Source of the DNA: Chelonoidis abingdonii | Lineage: Eukaryota > Chordata > Testudines > Testudinidae | Assembly (NCBI RefSeq): GCF_003597395.2 | Contig: NC_133778.1 | Coordinates: 16,597,566-16,661,565 of the forward strand | DNA: 64,000 bases | Direction: 5' to 3' | Part shown: positions 1 to 10,482 of the stretch, one piece after another | How the letters are laid out: each line of letters starts with the position of its first letter | Numbering within the stretch: position 1 is the stretch's first letter | Program-made: the position numbers and the translations under genes | The notes under the pieces: model-generated | Seen by the model: only the letters and a program-made list of their open reading frames with translations | The model's database searches: none | What the model was told of the DNA's origin: nothing

Positions 1-844
1 CCTGCCAGTGTTTTTTGGGTCTTGATAACTATGCAGAAGGTGAGTCTGGGAACAGGCAATGATATAGTATAGCACAACTGTATTTTGGTACAGTATTTTT
101 CTTATTAGCTACATCTCAGTTAAACAACAAATAATTGCATGGGACAAGAGAAATTATGAGGCATAGACAACCTGGGGGAAAAATATGCCTGCAGCTGAGA
201 TCTGAAGAGATGGAGAGCAGAGGAAGTGGAGAGATGTAGGCCTTCCCTATGCCTGAGTGCAACCATCAGTGACAAGTAAGTGGTATCGCAGTACCAGTGC
301 AAACCTCTAGTGCAGTGGGGCAAAGCCTCTATTTGCATCTGTTGAGCTAAATTCTGCTTGAAACCAGGGTAAATTCAGCTAATGCAAATCATAATATTCC
401 TCATCTGCCCTGGAAGGCAGCACTGGTGCAGCTACGCTGATTGCTGGCCACTGATGGCGGAATCAGGGCGAACCCCAAGTATACAAGTCCAAAAGTAGTT
501 CTGGATGGCAGAAAATTCAGAGGAGAAGGCTCTAGTACCAAATGTGGCAAGATGACGTGAAGGGACAGAGGAGAAGCTGGGGATAGACAAGGGAAGCAGA
601 GAGAGACAGACCAGGTTAATGAGAAAATGGACTATAATGGCAGACTGATGATAATATTCAGTGATAATTAGTTCTTCCCCCTGCCTCTCCTCTCAAGTTT
701 TCCAGTATTAAAAGCTTAGCAAAACATCATGAATATTGCAAAAACCAGACATCCTTCACGGCAGAAGAGTTTCAGGAAATGTTCAGAAGTGAGTTTAATG
801 AAACCATATCAATCTTTTACAGCTGAGGATTCAAAGTCTGACTA
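1..844. other. No recognised feature
   Basis: Unremarkable AT-leaning DNA. I see no repeat family, coding frame or RNA gene that I can support here. The only open frame is a 72-codon one without protein-like features. Confidence 0.5.
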
Positions 845-845
845 A

Positions 846-1082
846 GGGTATGTCTACATTGCAATATCAGGTGTGACTGCAGCTCATGAAGACATACCCA
901 TGCTAGCTTTAACCTACCTCAGACACCAGAGCAGTGAAGCTGTGGGAGCAGGGGCTGCAGAAGCCTATGCTGGCTCCCTGGAGACCCTGCTTCACTGCTC
1001 TGTTACCTGAGCTAGCTACATTAAAGCTAGCTTGGCTACACAAGCTGTAATCACACCCCGTGATTGCACTATAGACACACCC
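846..1082. mobile_element. PIF/Harbinger-like palindromic MITE
   Basis: The ends are imperfect inverted repeats: GGGTATGTCTACATTGCA on the left and TGCACTATAGACACACCC on the right. The interior is also palindromic: CCAGAGCAGTGAAGC near 930 pairs with GCTTCACTGCTCTG near 990, and TGCTAGCTTTAAC near 900 pairs with TTAAAGCTAGCT near 1020. The flanks TAA and TGA fit a decayed 3-bp TNA target duplication as made by PIF/Harbinger transposases. It has no coding capacity. The ends are related to those of the elements at 4799-5034 and 52959-53223. The family name is from recognition of sauropsid MITEs and is not confirmed. Confidence 0.75.
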
Positions 1083-1083
1083 T

Positions 1084-1749
1084 GACATACGGGATGGGAA
1101 TCAGTTTTTCCTAAATCTTATCCATTCAAGAGTATTGGGAAATAATTTGGGTTGGGTCCAAATGAGGAGATACATCCCTCTATATTAACAGAAAATTCCT
1201 GAAACTGCAGCCACTGAAAGAGATTCACCACTGATTTGAGTTGCACAGAGTTCTGGTCATTTATGGATGTGATGAGTTAGCCGTTATAATTACGTAGAAC
1301 AGGCAGACTTTAAAGTGCAGATGAAGATGCTTCCCTCCTTTGTCTTTTAGACAAACGTGAATACACCACAACAGCCATCACATTTAGACAAATTGTACAG
1401 AGCAACCGGACGTGCGTCAAAGTCATTGCCTCAGTGTCTAGGCCAAGCAACTTGGCTGCTAGCTGAGGAACTCCATAGGCCAAAAAGCAAAGGATGTGAC
1501 ATGGCAACTGAGCTTCCACAGCCACTGCTCCAACAGTTACTGTTACTCTAGTCTCCTCCATAGGGGCAAGGTAAGGGCCAGAAGATCTACTCGCCAGCTG
1601 TCCCCCTCTCTTCCTCCTGCCCACACTTCAATCCCCACCCTGCCTTGTACAACAGCACCCAGAGTCTCTCCATGGCCAGAGACGTGGCACTCTCACAGCA
1701 TGGTGGGCTCCTGGTGCTATCGGTGATGTATCTGTACCATGCAGGGACA
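1084..1749. other. No recognised feature
   Basis: No repeat or gene recognised. A 104-codon open frame on the minus strand (1310-1624) and overlapping plus-strand frames show no familiar domain and are probably chance. Confidence 0.45.
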
Positions 1750-2710
1750 GTGCCATTCTCACATCTTGTGGTGACATGTCTTAGTCAGCATGGCGATAGC
1801 TGAAATCCTCCATTATTACTGGAGTTTCTGTGTTTGTAGCCTCTCTAATCTCCCTGAACATTTCACCATCCTGGTCAGTGGTACATTCCTACTTATTAAT
1901 CAAACATGGAATTTCTGTCCACAGAGATTCTATGCCATTGTCTGATTCATTTAATTGTTTTACTACATTTAATACCATGCTTTCTTTCACATACAGTGCC
2001 ACTCCCCCACCAGTGTGACCTACTCTGTCATTCCTATATGTTTTGTACCCTGGAATTACTCTGTCCCATTCATTATCATCGTTCCACCAAGGGATGTATC
2101 TGTCTGAACCATGTGCTCCTCTGCGGCTGTTGGCTTTCCCCCAGCCCTTAGCTTAAAACCTCCTCTACAACCTTTTTAATTTTACATGCCAGCAATCTAG
2201 TTCCATTTTAAATTACGTGGAGCCCATCCTTCCTGTATAGGCTCCTCCTTTCCTAGTTCCTAATATACCTAAATTCCTTCTCCCTACACCATCATCTCAT
2301 CCACACTTTGAGACCTTGCAGTTCTGCCTGTCTAACTGACCCTGTGTGTGGAACTGGAAGCATTTCAGAGAATGCTACCATGGAGGTCCTGGACTTCAAT
2401 CTCCTACCTAGCAGCCTAAATTTGGGCTTCAAGTCCTCTCTCCTACCCTTCCCTATGGCATTGGTACCAACATGTACAATGACCACAGGCTCCTCCCCAG
2501 CACTGCACATAAGTCTGTCTAGATGTCTCAAGACATCCTCAACCTTCACAGCCGGCAGGCAATTCACCATGCAGTTCTCCCAGTCATCACAAACCCAACT
2601 GTGAATATTTCTAATAATTGAATCCCTCGCATTGCTATTACCTGGCTCTTCCTAATAACAGAGTCCCCTTCCTTTTCCTCTCTCCCTTATCTCTCTAGCT
2701 GTGGCTTATT
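1750..2710 (-). pseudogene. CR1-family LINE relic: end of ORF1 (SGNH esterase-like) and start of ORF2 (endonuclease)
   Basis: The minus strand encodes fragments typical of sauropsid CR1 retrotransposons. From about 2640 to 2292 it reads DSIIRN, then SWVCDD, NCLPAVKVEDV and VVIVHVGTN. These correspond to the block I (GDS, here RDS) and block III (GTN) segments of the SGNH/esterase-like ORF1 domain. From about 2090 to 1800 it reads WWNDDNEWDRVIPGYKTYRN, GGGVALYVKES and ESLWTEIP, the N-terminal part of the APE-type endonuclease of ORF2. It then reaches MEDFS, the decayed GDFN motif, and similarity fades near 1755. Stops, a small deletion before TDQDGE and the loss of the GDS glycine mark it as dead. 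It lacks the reverse transcriptase and the 3' end. The family assignment comes from the motifs. The exact subfamily is unknown. Confidence 0.85.
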
Positions 2711-4164
2711 TTTTCACAGTTCTATTTAACACACACACATAAAATCTTCTTTTTCTCCCTCTCCTGCCCAGCTGAGCACAACTAATAAGGTATTACTACT
2801 TCTAGTTTAATTGTGTTTCTCTCCCTCTGATTGCTATGACTCCATGAAAGCTGTGTGTCTCCATCATGTCTCACCTGCACACTTTATCCTGAGATTTTGA
2901 CTGACTGACAGCATCTCAGGATCCTAAGCAACAAGGCATTGTTTCCTGTGCCCAACTGGTCCAATTTTAAGACTAATTTGGGCAGGGAATCAGTATTTGA
3001 ACTAACCCAAGAGCACTCTTATAGTACACGGACCTTCTGAAAAACTGGGTCGCCTTCTCTCTCTGGTGTATTTTATTATACTTGTTATAGATATGAGATT
3101 TTAGGGGTGGAGGAGGAGAGAAGAATAAATTGAAAAATCACTTCTGAACATGCTCATTGGGCATCTGCTAAGATTTTAGAAGACATTAATGAATCCCTAT
3201 TCCCTACATAGCATTCAGTAAGGCAAGGAAATCTAGTGCATTTTCCCCCTGATCATTTTGACATGAATAGGGGATGCTATCCTCTCAGGGTATACTCCTG
3301 GGAGAGTTTAAATGGGAGAGGATTCTCTCTCTCTTTATAGTAAACATCAACTAGGGAACAAAAATAACACAAAAAATCTATACACAAACAACAGCTCTCG
3401 TGATTTTGAGAATGGCTGTGTTTTTTCCCTGCATTCAGCAATATTTTGCAACTACTAAGATTCAATGGAAAAATATAGTTTCTCTCTTTTTCCATTGCAA
3501 AGACTCAGCCATAAGCAGTAAGCTGACCTGCTGCTGCACTGTTAGCCCAGTCCTGAATCCTGACTATACTAGGAGAATAACAACAGCAGGTGCAGCTGAA
3601 CTGGTCCTAAACTCATTACATGTAGCTAAGGGCAAATTATAGCCAGCAAGTTTTAGCCAGGGTTTCTGGAATGGTGATGAACATGGTTTGTCTTTTGGTG
3701 CACTTTCCAGGCAAATGAGTTCTCTTGCACCCATTGTTGACACCCACTTTCACACATGGGTAATTTTGTTTGCATAGACAAGGACTGTGGAGGAAACTGT
3801 GTCCAGCCAAGTAGCAACAGTAGCGAAGTGGGTATTCAATCTTCTCCCACCCCATTCATCTCAATGAAATGTCAACTCCAAAGCATACCTGAGATCAGAA
3901 GGGGTATGTCTTTAAAAATATAATAACTGGAAACAATGTTTTCTTCTTTGGGAATTACTGCCACAGAGATGCACTCTTGGGGAAGTGCATGCTGAGACCT
4001 CCAAAAAAAACCCCCAAAACCTTGAGCTGTAGGGAGACTATCAGTCATGATACAGATTTGACCTGCCTTTGACTTTCATGAAGTTACCTCTGCAGAGAGC
4101 TCCCTCTAGCTGTTGGAGCTGCCAGCCTGCATCCCAAGCCCCCACTATGCTGGCTGCCTGTGTC
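2711..4164. other. No recognised feature
   Basis: No clear repeat or gene. The part just above 2710 may be a further decayed upstream piece of the CR1 ORF1, but I cannot align it. The rest is ordinary intergenic-type sequence with short chance frames. Confidence 0.4.
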
Positions 4165-4291
4165 TGTGACAGAATACACCCCTGTGTTCACACCCTACAG
4201 TATTGTAATAATGTTTGTACAATGTATGCCTTGCGAGGTATCATTTAACAACTCATAACTTGCTGCTAATATCATGCAAAATTACATACAT

Positions 4292-4599
4292 TGGGGTAGG
4301 CAACCTATAGCACACGTGCCTAAGGCAGCACGTGAGCTGATTTTCAGTGGCACTCACACTGCCCGGGTCCTAGCCACTGATCTGGGGGGGCTCTGCATTT
4401 TAATTTAATTTTAAATGAAGCTTCTTAAACATTTAAAAACCTTATTTACTTTACATACAACAATAGTTTAGTTATATATTACAGACTTATAAAAAGAGAC
4501 CTTCTAAAAACATTAAAATGTATCACTGGTGCGCAAAACCTTAAATCTGAGTGAATAAATGAACACGGCATGCTACTTCTGAAAGGTTGCTGACCCCTG
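4292..4599. mobile_element. hAT-like MITE nested in the LTR
   Basis: Left end TGGGGTAGGCAACC and right end GGTTGCTGACCCCTG form terminal inverted repeats of the CAGGGGTNGGCAACC type. The flanking 8-mers ACATACAT (4284-4291) and ACATATAT (4600-4607) differ at one base and fit a hAT 8-bp duplication. The left end seems to have lost its first base. The interior is AT-rich around 4400-4520 and non-coding. The insertion splits the solo LTR, so it is younger than the LTR. Confidence 0.8.
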
Positions 4600-4798
4600 A
4601 CATATATCATATATGAAGTTATGGTCATAAGCTGAAATCATGGCTGAAAGTGTATTTCCAGATAAATTGGGGTGTCTCCTCAGAGACAAAGGGCAAGCTG
4701 ACGTCTCAGCCAGGTGTCAACAAGGCTGATAGGCCATTACTTGCTAAGTGGCCATTCTTTGGCAAAGATGCAGCCAGAGACAAAAATCAACATTGTAG

Positions 4799-5034
4799 GG
4801 CAGGTCTATACTTAAAACACTGCATTGGTGCAGCTGCACTGCTGTAGTGCTTTGATGAAGACGCTCCACGCTGACGGGGAGAGCTCTCCTGTTGTATTTA
4901 ATCCACCTTCCTGAGAGGTGGTAAATAGCACTGTCTACACGGGTCAATATAACTACATTGCTCAGGGGTGTGGATTATCCACACCCCTGAATGACGTAGT
5001 TATACAGGTGAAGTCTGCAGTGTAGACCAGAGCT
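4799..5034. mobile_element. PIF/Harbinger-like MITE nested in the LTR
   Basis: The ends GGCAGGTCTATAC and GTGTAGACCAGAGC are imperfect inverted repeats, and TAG flanks both sides (4796-4798 and 5035-5037) as a 3-bp target duplication. An internal palindrome is clear: GGGGTGTGGAT at about 4965 faces ATCCACACCCC at about 4976. It is non-coding. It is the second independent insertion into the LTR at 4165-5823. Confidence 0.7.
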
Positions 5035-5823
5035 TAGCAAAGAAACAGCATGGAGTTTCCTTTCTTCCCCAGACTGCCTGTCGCCTTGCTGCCAGCTGGA
5101 AATGCTTCTCAAATGCAGGACGGGACTATAAAAAGAAGGGGAAGACACCCCAAGACATCCCTCTCTCTCCCTGAATGTCTCTGGCATTGCATTTAAGAGG
5201 ACAAAGGAAAACCGCCATCAGACTCTGGTAGGGGTGGATCCTGACATGAGAGTTTGGTCAGTAATCTAGTGGAGCATGTGTTGATAAAGTTGGCTTCGCA
5301 ACTAAGGTACTTCCTTAGGTAAATGCTAGGAAGCATTTTATCTTTATTTTTCTCGTAACCATTTCTGACTTTTATACCTTTTTACTCGTACTCACTTAAA
5401 ATCTCTCTCTTTGTAGTTAATACACTTGTTTTACTGTTATCTAATCCAGTGTGTTTAATCTGGAGTGTTTGGGTACTCTATTTAAAATAATAAGTGGGCA
5501 TATTATTCCCTTTAAGGAATAACAGATTTAATATATTTGTACTGTCCCGGAGAGGGCCGAGCAGTACAGAACATACATTTCTGGGGGAAGATCTGGGACT
5601 GAGGGTGTGTTGGGGACACCCAGCAGCATAATCAAGGCTGGTAAAAGCCAGCCGGTTGCAGAACACACAGACATAGATGGGCTAGGTGACTTACATGCTA
5701 GAGGCTGTTTGTGAGGAGTCCAGGTTGGAGGCTACAGCAGCAAAGCCTTGTGAAGGACACTCCAGGTTACAGGGCAGGGGTGACATAGCTACTCATTATC
5801 TTGAATTGTACACTGGTATGTCA

Positions 5824-6879
5824 GTGGCCTAACTAGATCCTCCATTGGAGGCCCCTACTAGTGGGGCAGAGGCTGAACTAAGTGCTAACTGGAGAAGTTG
5901 GATCAGCTGCAGAAAACCAGTCTGTGCTCAGGAGGGAGAGTCTGTAGCCACATTACTGCTGTCAGATGGGTCTTCACCGCTAAAGATAAGATGGTTTCTC
6001 TGCCCAAACAATTTTGGATTCTGGTGCCCATGGGTTTTTGTGAACCACAGAGCTTGTCCCCGGCCAAATGTGCTGAAAATCATGAATTGCCTGTTATTTT
6101 TTAGGAATAGCACCATGACAAAGGTTCAACCCCAGCATTCAGGTTAGGTTTGGAAGGCTCTCTCTGTAGCAAAAAGGGCTAGAAACACACTGTTTCTTAA
6201 ATTAAAGCTGAAATTTTGGGGGAATTCTTGTCCCCAGTTAAATGTTTAGGGGGTGTATTGCCCTGCCCAACTCCACATATTTTGGCATTGTTCATCTGTA
6301 ACATACATGGGCAGCGAAAGGGGCAGAGAGAGTGCAAGGGAACTTAATTCTCCCAAACATGAAAAAAAGTGCTTGAAAAAAAAATCTGGTCTACAAATCT
6401 TTTTGATTTGGTTACTCTTGGCTTCAGATACTTTTCCATTGATCACTGGACTTTTTTTCCTTTGGGTGACATTTTAAGTGTCTACTAACATAATGATATA
6501 TTAAGATCAAATGTCTGTCAGATTGTATGTGTAACTTACATGAATACCAGAAAATTCAGTGTGATTAGTGGTATCACAACAAACACAGCATGACTGATAT
6601 AATGACGGTAGTACACTTCCTGTCATTGTAATTATCTCCTAAAACTTTTTAATGGGAATGCTGATTGCTATTCACTCATTCGCTACCAGAAAATGGAATA
6701 ATGAACACGTGCCAGGAGTCAGATATTGACTGCAGAAAACATGAAGGAAATGTATGTTGCACATAGCTATGAAAATCAGAAAGAGCTTGGGCAAGAAATG
6801 AGATCCTCTCAGAGTCTCAGATTTAGCGCCCAGGAAAGTACAAGACATATGCTGAGATGTGTTTCTGAACGTTATTACA
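5824..6879. other. No recognised feature
   Basis: No repeat family or coding segment recognised. Overlapping open frames of 60-100 codons near 5845-6150 have no protein-like features that I can name. Confidence 0.45.
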
Positions 6880-7113
6880 GCAGTACCTAGAGCCTCTAAT
6901 TGAGATCAGGATGCCATTGTACTAGGCGCATAGTGAGAGACAGTCCTTCCCCAAAGAACTTACGATCTAAATAAGACAAACAGAGGAGAAACTGAGGAAC
7001 AGGCAGCTGAAATGACTCACCGAAGGGCATGCAGAAAGGTAGTTGCTGAAGGAAGATAAAAGCCAGCTAAATCCCAGTGCGGTGTTCTATCCACTAGACC
7101 ACACTGTTTCTCT
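6880..7113 (-). repeat. MIR/CORE-type SINE (L2-mobilised), minus orientation
   Basis: Read on the plus strand it begins with the tail region (AGTACCTAGAGCC, then GCCATTGTACTAGGCGC and AGAGACAGTCCTTCCCC). It passes GAGGAGAAACTGAGG and ends at TATCCACTAGACCACACTG, which is the tRNA-like head in reverse. This order is the reverse complement of the amniote MIR/CORE-SINE plan. The copy is old, with many substitutions. Confidence 0.75.
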
Positions 7114-7450
7114 GATGGTGTAATCCTGAATTGGGGCCTGAGTGTGTTGCAAAGGCAAAGCTGTTCTCAGTCCCACATTTCTCTCACATCTCTTGAGCTG
7201 GAACTCAGGCTCTTAGGAACCCCCCCTCCGCTTGCCAGTTTTCAGAGCTATTTTTAGCATCAGAGCAAAAGCCCCATGAGCCAGAGTGCATGGAGCTGGG
7301 CTCTGACACTTGCTGCCATGGGGTGTTTTCTGCATGTAGATGTCCCCTCTGTGCCTCAAGATTAAGGACTAAATTGAGATTTTCAAATCCAATTAGGGGA
7401 TTTTGCCACACACCTCCCATTAACTGTAATGGGAGTAGCATGACTAAAAG
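7114..7450. other. Weak fold-back traces only
   Basis: The part from about 7366 (GATTTTCAAATCC) to 7440 (CATTAACTGTAATGGG) resembles half of the GATTTTCAAA-type fold-back elements described elsewhere in this window. It is too decayed to delimit. Confidence 0.35.
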
Positions 7451-7590
7451 GGATTTTCAAAGGCACAAAGGGCATTTAGCTGCCCAATTCCTATTGCAAG
7501 TCAATGAGAGTTGGGCACCTAATTCCCAGGTGCACCTTTGGAGCTCTCTCCTTAAATCCCCTGGTTGGCTTGGAAAATCCCGGCCCAGGA
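7451..7590. mobile_element. Fold-back element of the GATTTTCAAAGGCAC type
   Basis: The left side begins GGGATTTTCAAAGGCACAAA and the right side reads back through TTGGGCACCTAATTCCCAGG to GGAAAATCCC. The central hinge is CAAGTCAATGAGAG. The arms are imperfect inverted repeats. It abuts or interrupts the reverse-transcriptase relic that lies just to the right. Confidence 0.6.
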
Positions 7591-8300
7591 TTTGAAACTT
7601 GATGCACTGTTCTCTAGGGGATAGAGGAGAGAAAGCCAAGCCTGGGAACAATGTGCTCTCAGTAATCCGTGTTGCTGAGGCGTACTGCTGTTTTCTGCAT
7701 CTGTTTGCAGTGTCTTCAGGGCCGATGCTGTCAAGCCTAAATAAATGGTATTGCAATAACCCAGGTGGAAGGTAATGAAGGATGCATGATTGAGAACAGA
7801 TCATCAGCAGCAACGATGGGGCTAGCCAGCTGCAAGTGACAGAATGCACTTCTTGGGGCCACAACTTCCTGAGGATCTGGTCGCAGTGAGAAGCCGAGAA
7901 GCACCTCTCTATTGCAATTCGCAGACATGCATTGCTGGTTGGCGCTTTCTGACAGAAGGCATTTTCATTTGTTTCCTCCCGCCTAATCTCCATCTTGCTA
8001 GAGCTTAACTTCAGCCAGCTTTTCCTTGCCCTTGTGCTGCTCTTTGCCCCATAAAGACGAGGAGAGAAAGAATTGTGTGTCAGCTGCATAAAGCTGGCAT
8101 CAGAGCCCACGAAGGCTCCCCATTTCTTTTAGTGGCAGCATATAAATATCAAATCAGACTGAGGGGAGAATAGAACCCCGTGTCGCTCTGGTGCCAGGTT
8201 CTAGTGGCTGCGTAATAACTGCCCACATCACTACTAAAACTCCCAGCCCACAGAGTAGTATCTTGCAAGCAACTATACAGGATACTGTGGAGAAGTCCAA
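7590..8300 (-). pseudogene. L2/CR1-type LINE reverse-transcriptase relic
   Basis: Pieces of a non-LTR reverse transcriptase can be read on the minus strand in changing frames. In order they are a decayed GVPQGSVLSP region (RATRGSIL at about 8175), FDIYMLPL at about 8145, YAADTQFF at about 8085 (the YADD catalytic box with its first aspartate changed to alanine), WLKLSSSKMEI at about 8010, RSAFCHLQLA at about 7830, and LTASALKTLQTDAENS at about 7730 (the ALKTLQLVQNAAAR region). The order and spacing match the palm and thumb of L2/CR1-supergroup enzymes. Frameshifts and stops make it inactive. The 217-codon open frame at 7457-8110 overlaps it mostly in one of these frames and is not a gene. Clade L2 versus CR1 is uncertain. 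Confidence 0.8.
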
Positions 8301-9544
8301 GTATTTACCCTTTATCCATGAAAAGCAAGAGATAGTTCTTCAGTCCCACCTGTGCTTTCTTTTCCACAGCCTTGCCATACCATGTGTGCAGGGAGTGGAC
8401 AACCTGCCTACGGAAGCAAATAAAGGCTGTATGAGGAATCCACTTGGATTCAAAATCTTGCCAGAGAAACAATAACTTGAGTCTCCACTGACATCAGCAG
8501 GCATTTGACCACCAACTTCAGTAAGGGAATGATTGGGCTCAGAGGCCCCCAGAAAGCAAAGCATCAGCTGGACTTCTCCTTGACACCCAAGTTAAACACC
8601 TGCTTAAGTGTGTCACTGACTTGGAGCTTTGGTCAAGTGTATCATTCTGCTAATGGCTGATGTGCAGGCACGCGCACATGGAAGTGGAGAGCTGAGTAAG
8701 AAGTGCCAGATGGCAGCTGCGTGAGCTTGAGCAAACTTAGCCCTGGAGGAGAAGTGCCAAAAAACAAACATTTCGAGGGGAAAAGCAAACTGTTTAAAAA
8801 TACCCTAAAACCAGTAACATTTAACTTAGACAAAAGGTCCTCTGCTGCACTCTGCCTTGCTGCTACTCAACAGCCAGGCTGCTCTTCTATTTAATCTGCT
8901 AATTGAAACTCAGTTTGCAATACAATTTTAACTCATTTGAAAACTCCCTGACTCGGTAATTTAAACCTAATTAGTTGGCAAAGGAGCACACCTTTTGCAT
9001 ACATTTTGCTTTTGGCTTGCCATCAGCCCTTCATAGAATTGCTGAACCGTTTTCCTTCCAATGCCTAATTTTGTGCAAACGCTGTAGGCACTTTGGGAAA
9101 GTACATTGCTACCCCTGGCTGGCAAATATGACACATCTAGGTAATATGTTTGACAAGAAGAGTGGGCAAAATGCCCAAAGGTAGGCAAAGTGCATATTGC
9201 CGGTAGTAATAAAATGCCTTTTCTAATTTCCTTCTGTCCTGCAATGAAGTTGGACTGTAAAAGACAGATAAAGAGATACAGGCACAAGGCAACTAGGTCC
9301 TTTTGTAATCGCAATGTTAAATAAATATGCCATTTGCGTTCCTTTTCAAAGAAAAAGATGAGACTACGAGGAAGCATCCGTCAGCACTTCCAGGTTTGGC
9401 TACAACAAAGCTCATTCAAGCAGCCTCTTTGTCAGAGACTGATGCAAGTGACTGTTTGGTTGAAACTACTAGATCAGGCCGTACTTTCCAATTCTGCAGT
9501 TTTGTTAATTAAGGTAACGTTTTCTCCCCCTAGGAGATACAGGC
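8301..9544. other. No recognised feature
   Basis: No clear repeat or coding sequence. A short stretch at 8581-8640 (ACACCTGCTTAAGTGTGTCACTGAC) could be a fragment of a fold-back element. A 136-codon minus-strand frame at 8967-9377 has no recognisable domain. Confidence 0.45.
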
Positions 9545-9715
9545 CAAGATTTTCAAGCTTACTCAGTTTAGGCACCCCCATTAGTGGCCTAATTTTCAAA
9601 GATGCCAGGTGCCTACAGTTCACAGCGACATCAGTGGAAGCTAGGTCTGCTCAGCTCCTCTGAAAATCAGGCAGTGCCTAAATCTGGATTTAGGCTCCTA
9701 ACTTTGAAAATGTTA
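9545..9715. mobile_element. Fold-back element of the GATTTTCAAA/TGAAAATC type
   Basis: It starts AAGATTTTCAAGCTTACTC and contains TAGGCACC and GTGCCTA blocks in inverted arrangement. It ends with AGGCTCCTAACTTTGAAAAT. The central CATCAGTGGAAGC is a decayed hinge. It is non-coding and belongs with the other palindromic elements of this window. Confidence 0.55.
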
Positions 9716-9765
9716 CAACAAGTGTTTTGTTGAGGTGGAAAGACCATTGTGTGTGTTGGCGCTGG

Positions 9766-9950
9766 AGATTCCCACAAAGAGTGAAATCCTAAGTCACAGG
9801 CTGCCTGTGTAACCTTGAGCAAGTCACTTCATCTACTCAGTGCTTTAGTTCCCCATCTTCCGCCCCCTCACAAGGTTGTCTGAGAAGATAAAAATCCATC
9901 AGTGACTGCGAGGAGCTTAGATACTGGGGTGATGAGAAAAACATATGTGC
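9766..9950 (+). repeat. MIR/CORE-type SINE fragment
   Basis: The sequence reads GTAACCTTGAGCAAGTCACTTCATCTACTCAGTGC, then TTAGTTCCCCATCTTCC, matching the conserved central core of MIR (TGTGACCTTGGGCAAGTCACTTAAC, then CAGTTTCCCCATCTG). The tail is decayed. Confidence 0.7.
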
Positions 9951-10250
9951 TTAGCTAGAGAGAAAATTACTACTGGATCATTTCACCCAGCTGTTTAACC
10001 CAAATTCCAAGAAAAGAGAACTTGAAAAACCACCATCACTGTTTACATAAAGTACATACATCAGAGTCACCCACCACCGAATTACAGCATACATCTGAGT
10101 CACATAGGGCTCAGTCCTACTGATGATGTTACAGTCAATGGCAATTGCTGAAAAAGAAATACAAGATACCTGGTGGAATCCCCTGGTGCTTCTCTGAAAT
10201 GAAAAAGGCCATGTGTAACCCAGCGGTGAGTATGTATTACAAGTCCCCCC
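9951..10250. other. No recognised feature
   Basis: No repeat or gene recognised. Confidence 0.4.
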
Positions 10251-10440
10251 TTTGCCAACCCACAGAGACTATGGGCTACAGAGCTTTAACTCAAGCTGCA
10301 GCAGCTCATTCTTTTTAGCTCTGGAGGTCCCTGGTTTGACCCCAGGTGTGTCATCCAAGAGGGCACCTCTCAGAGCTGGACTCTTGCAAGCTCTCCATGT
10401 AGAGAACTCCCATTCACATCAGTGGGGTTTCCATGCCAGT
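10251..10440 (+). repeat. Putative tRNA-derived SINE
   Basis: TTTAGCTCTGGAGGTCCC is followed by TGGTTTGACCCCAGG, which resembles a pol III B box (GGTTCGANNCC). The upstream AACTCAAGCTGCAGCAGCTCA could be the A-box region. The arrangement matches a turtle tRNA-like SINE I think I recognise. No clear poly-A or L2-type tail is visible, so confidence is modest. Confidence 0.4.
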
Positions 10441-10463
10441 GGAGAGTTTATAGGACCAAGCTC

Positions 10464-10482
10464 TCTCTCTATATATATATGT
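10464..10482 (+). repeat. CT/AT microsatellite
   Basis: A short run of CT dinucleotides passes into AT dinucleotides. Confidence 0.7.

Larger units (their letters stand above)
4165..5823 (+). mobile_element. Solo LTR of an endogenous retrovirus-like element, interrupted by two MITEs
   Basis: The element starts TGTGACAG and ends TATGTCA, so it has TG...CA termini. The flanking 5-mers GTGTC (4160-4164) and GTGGC (5824-5828) fit a 5-bp target duplication with one mismatch. A TATA-type box (CTATAAAAAG) lies near 5126, which sets the plus orientation, and AT-rich sequence with possible polyadenylation signals follows. Removing the nested MITEs leaves roughly 1.1 kb. No internal retroviral genes or second LTR are in the window, so it is called a solo LTR. 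The sequence between 5400 and 5820 matches what I recall of a common turtle LTR family. That part rests on memory, while the ends and flanks are directly visible. Confidence 0.6.

Noticed and set aside
4165..5823. Complete endogenous retrovirus
   Set aside because: Only one LTR is visible and no gag, pol or env-like segment lies on either side.
7457..8110. 217-codon minus-strand open frame as a gene
   Set aside because: It runs through a frameshifted reverse-transcriptase relic and then into a fold-back element. Only some segments follow the true ancestral frame.
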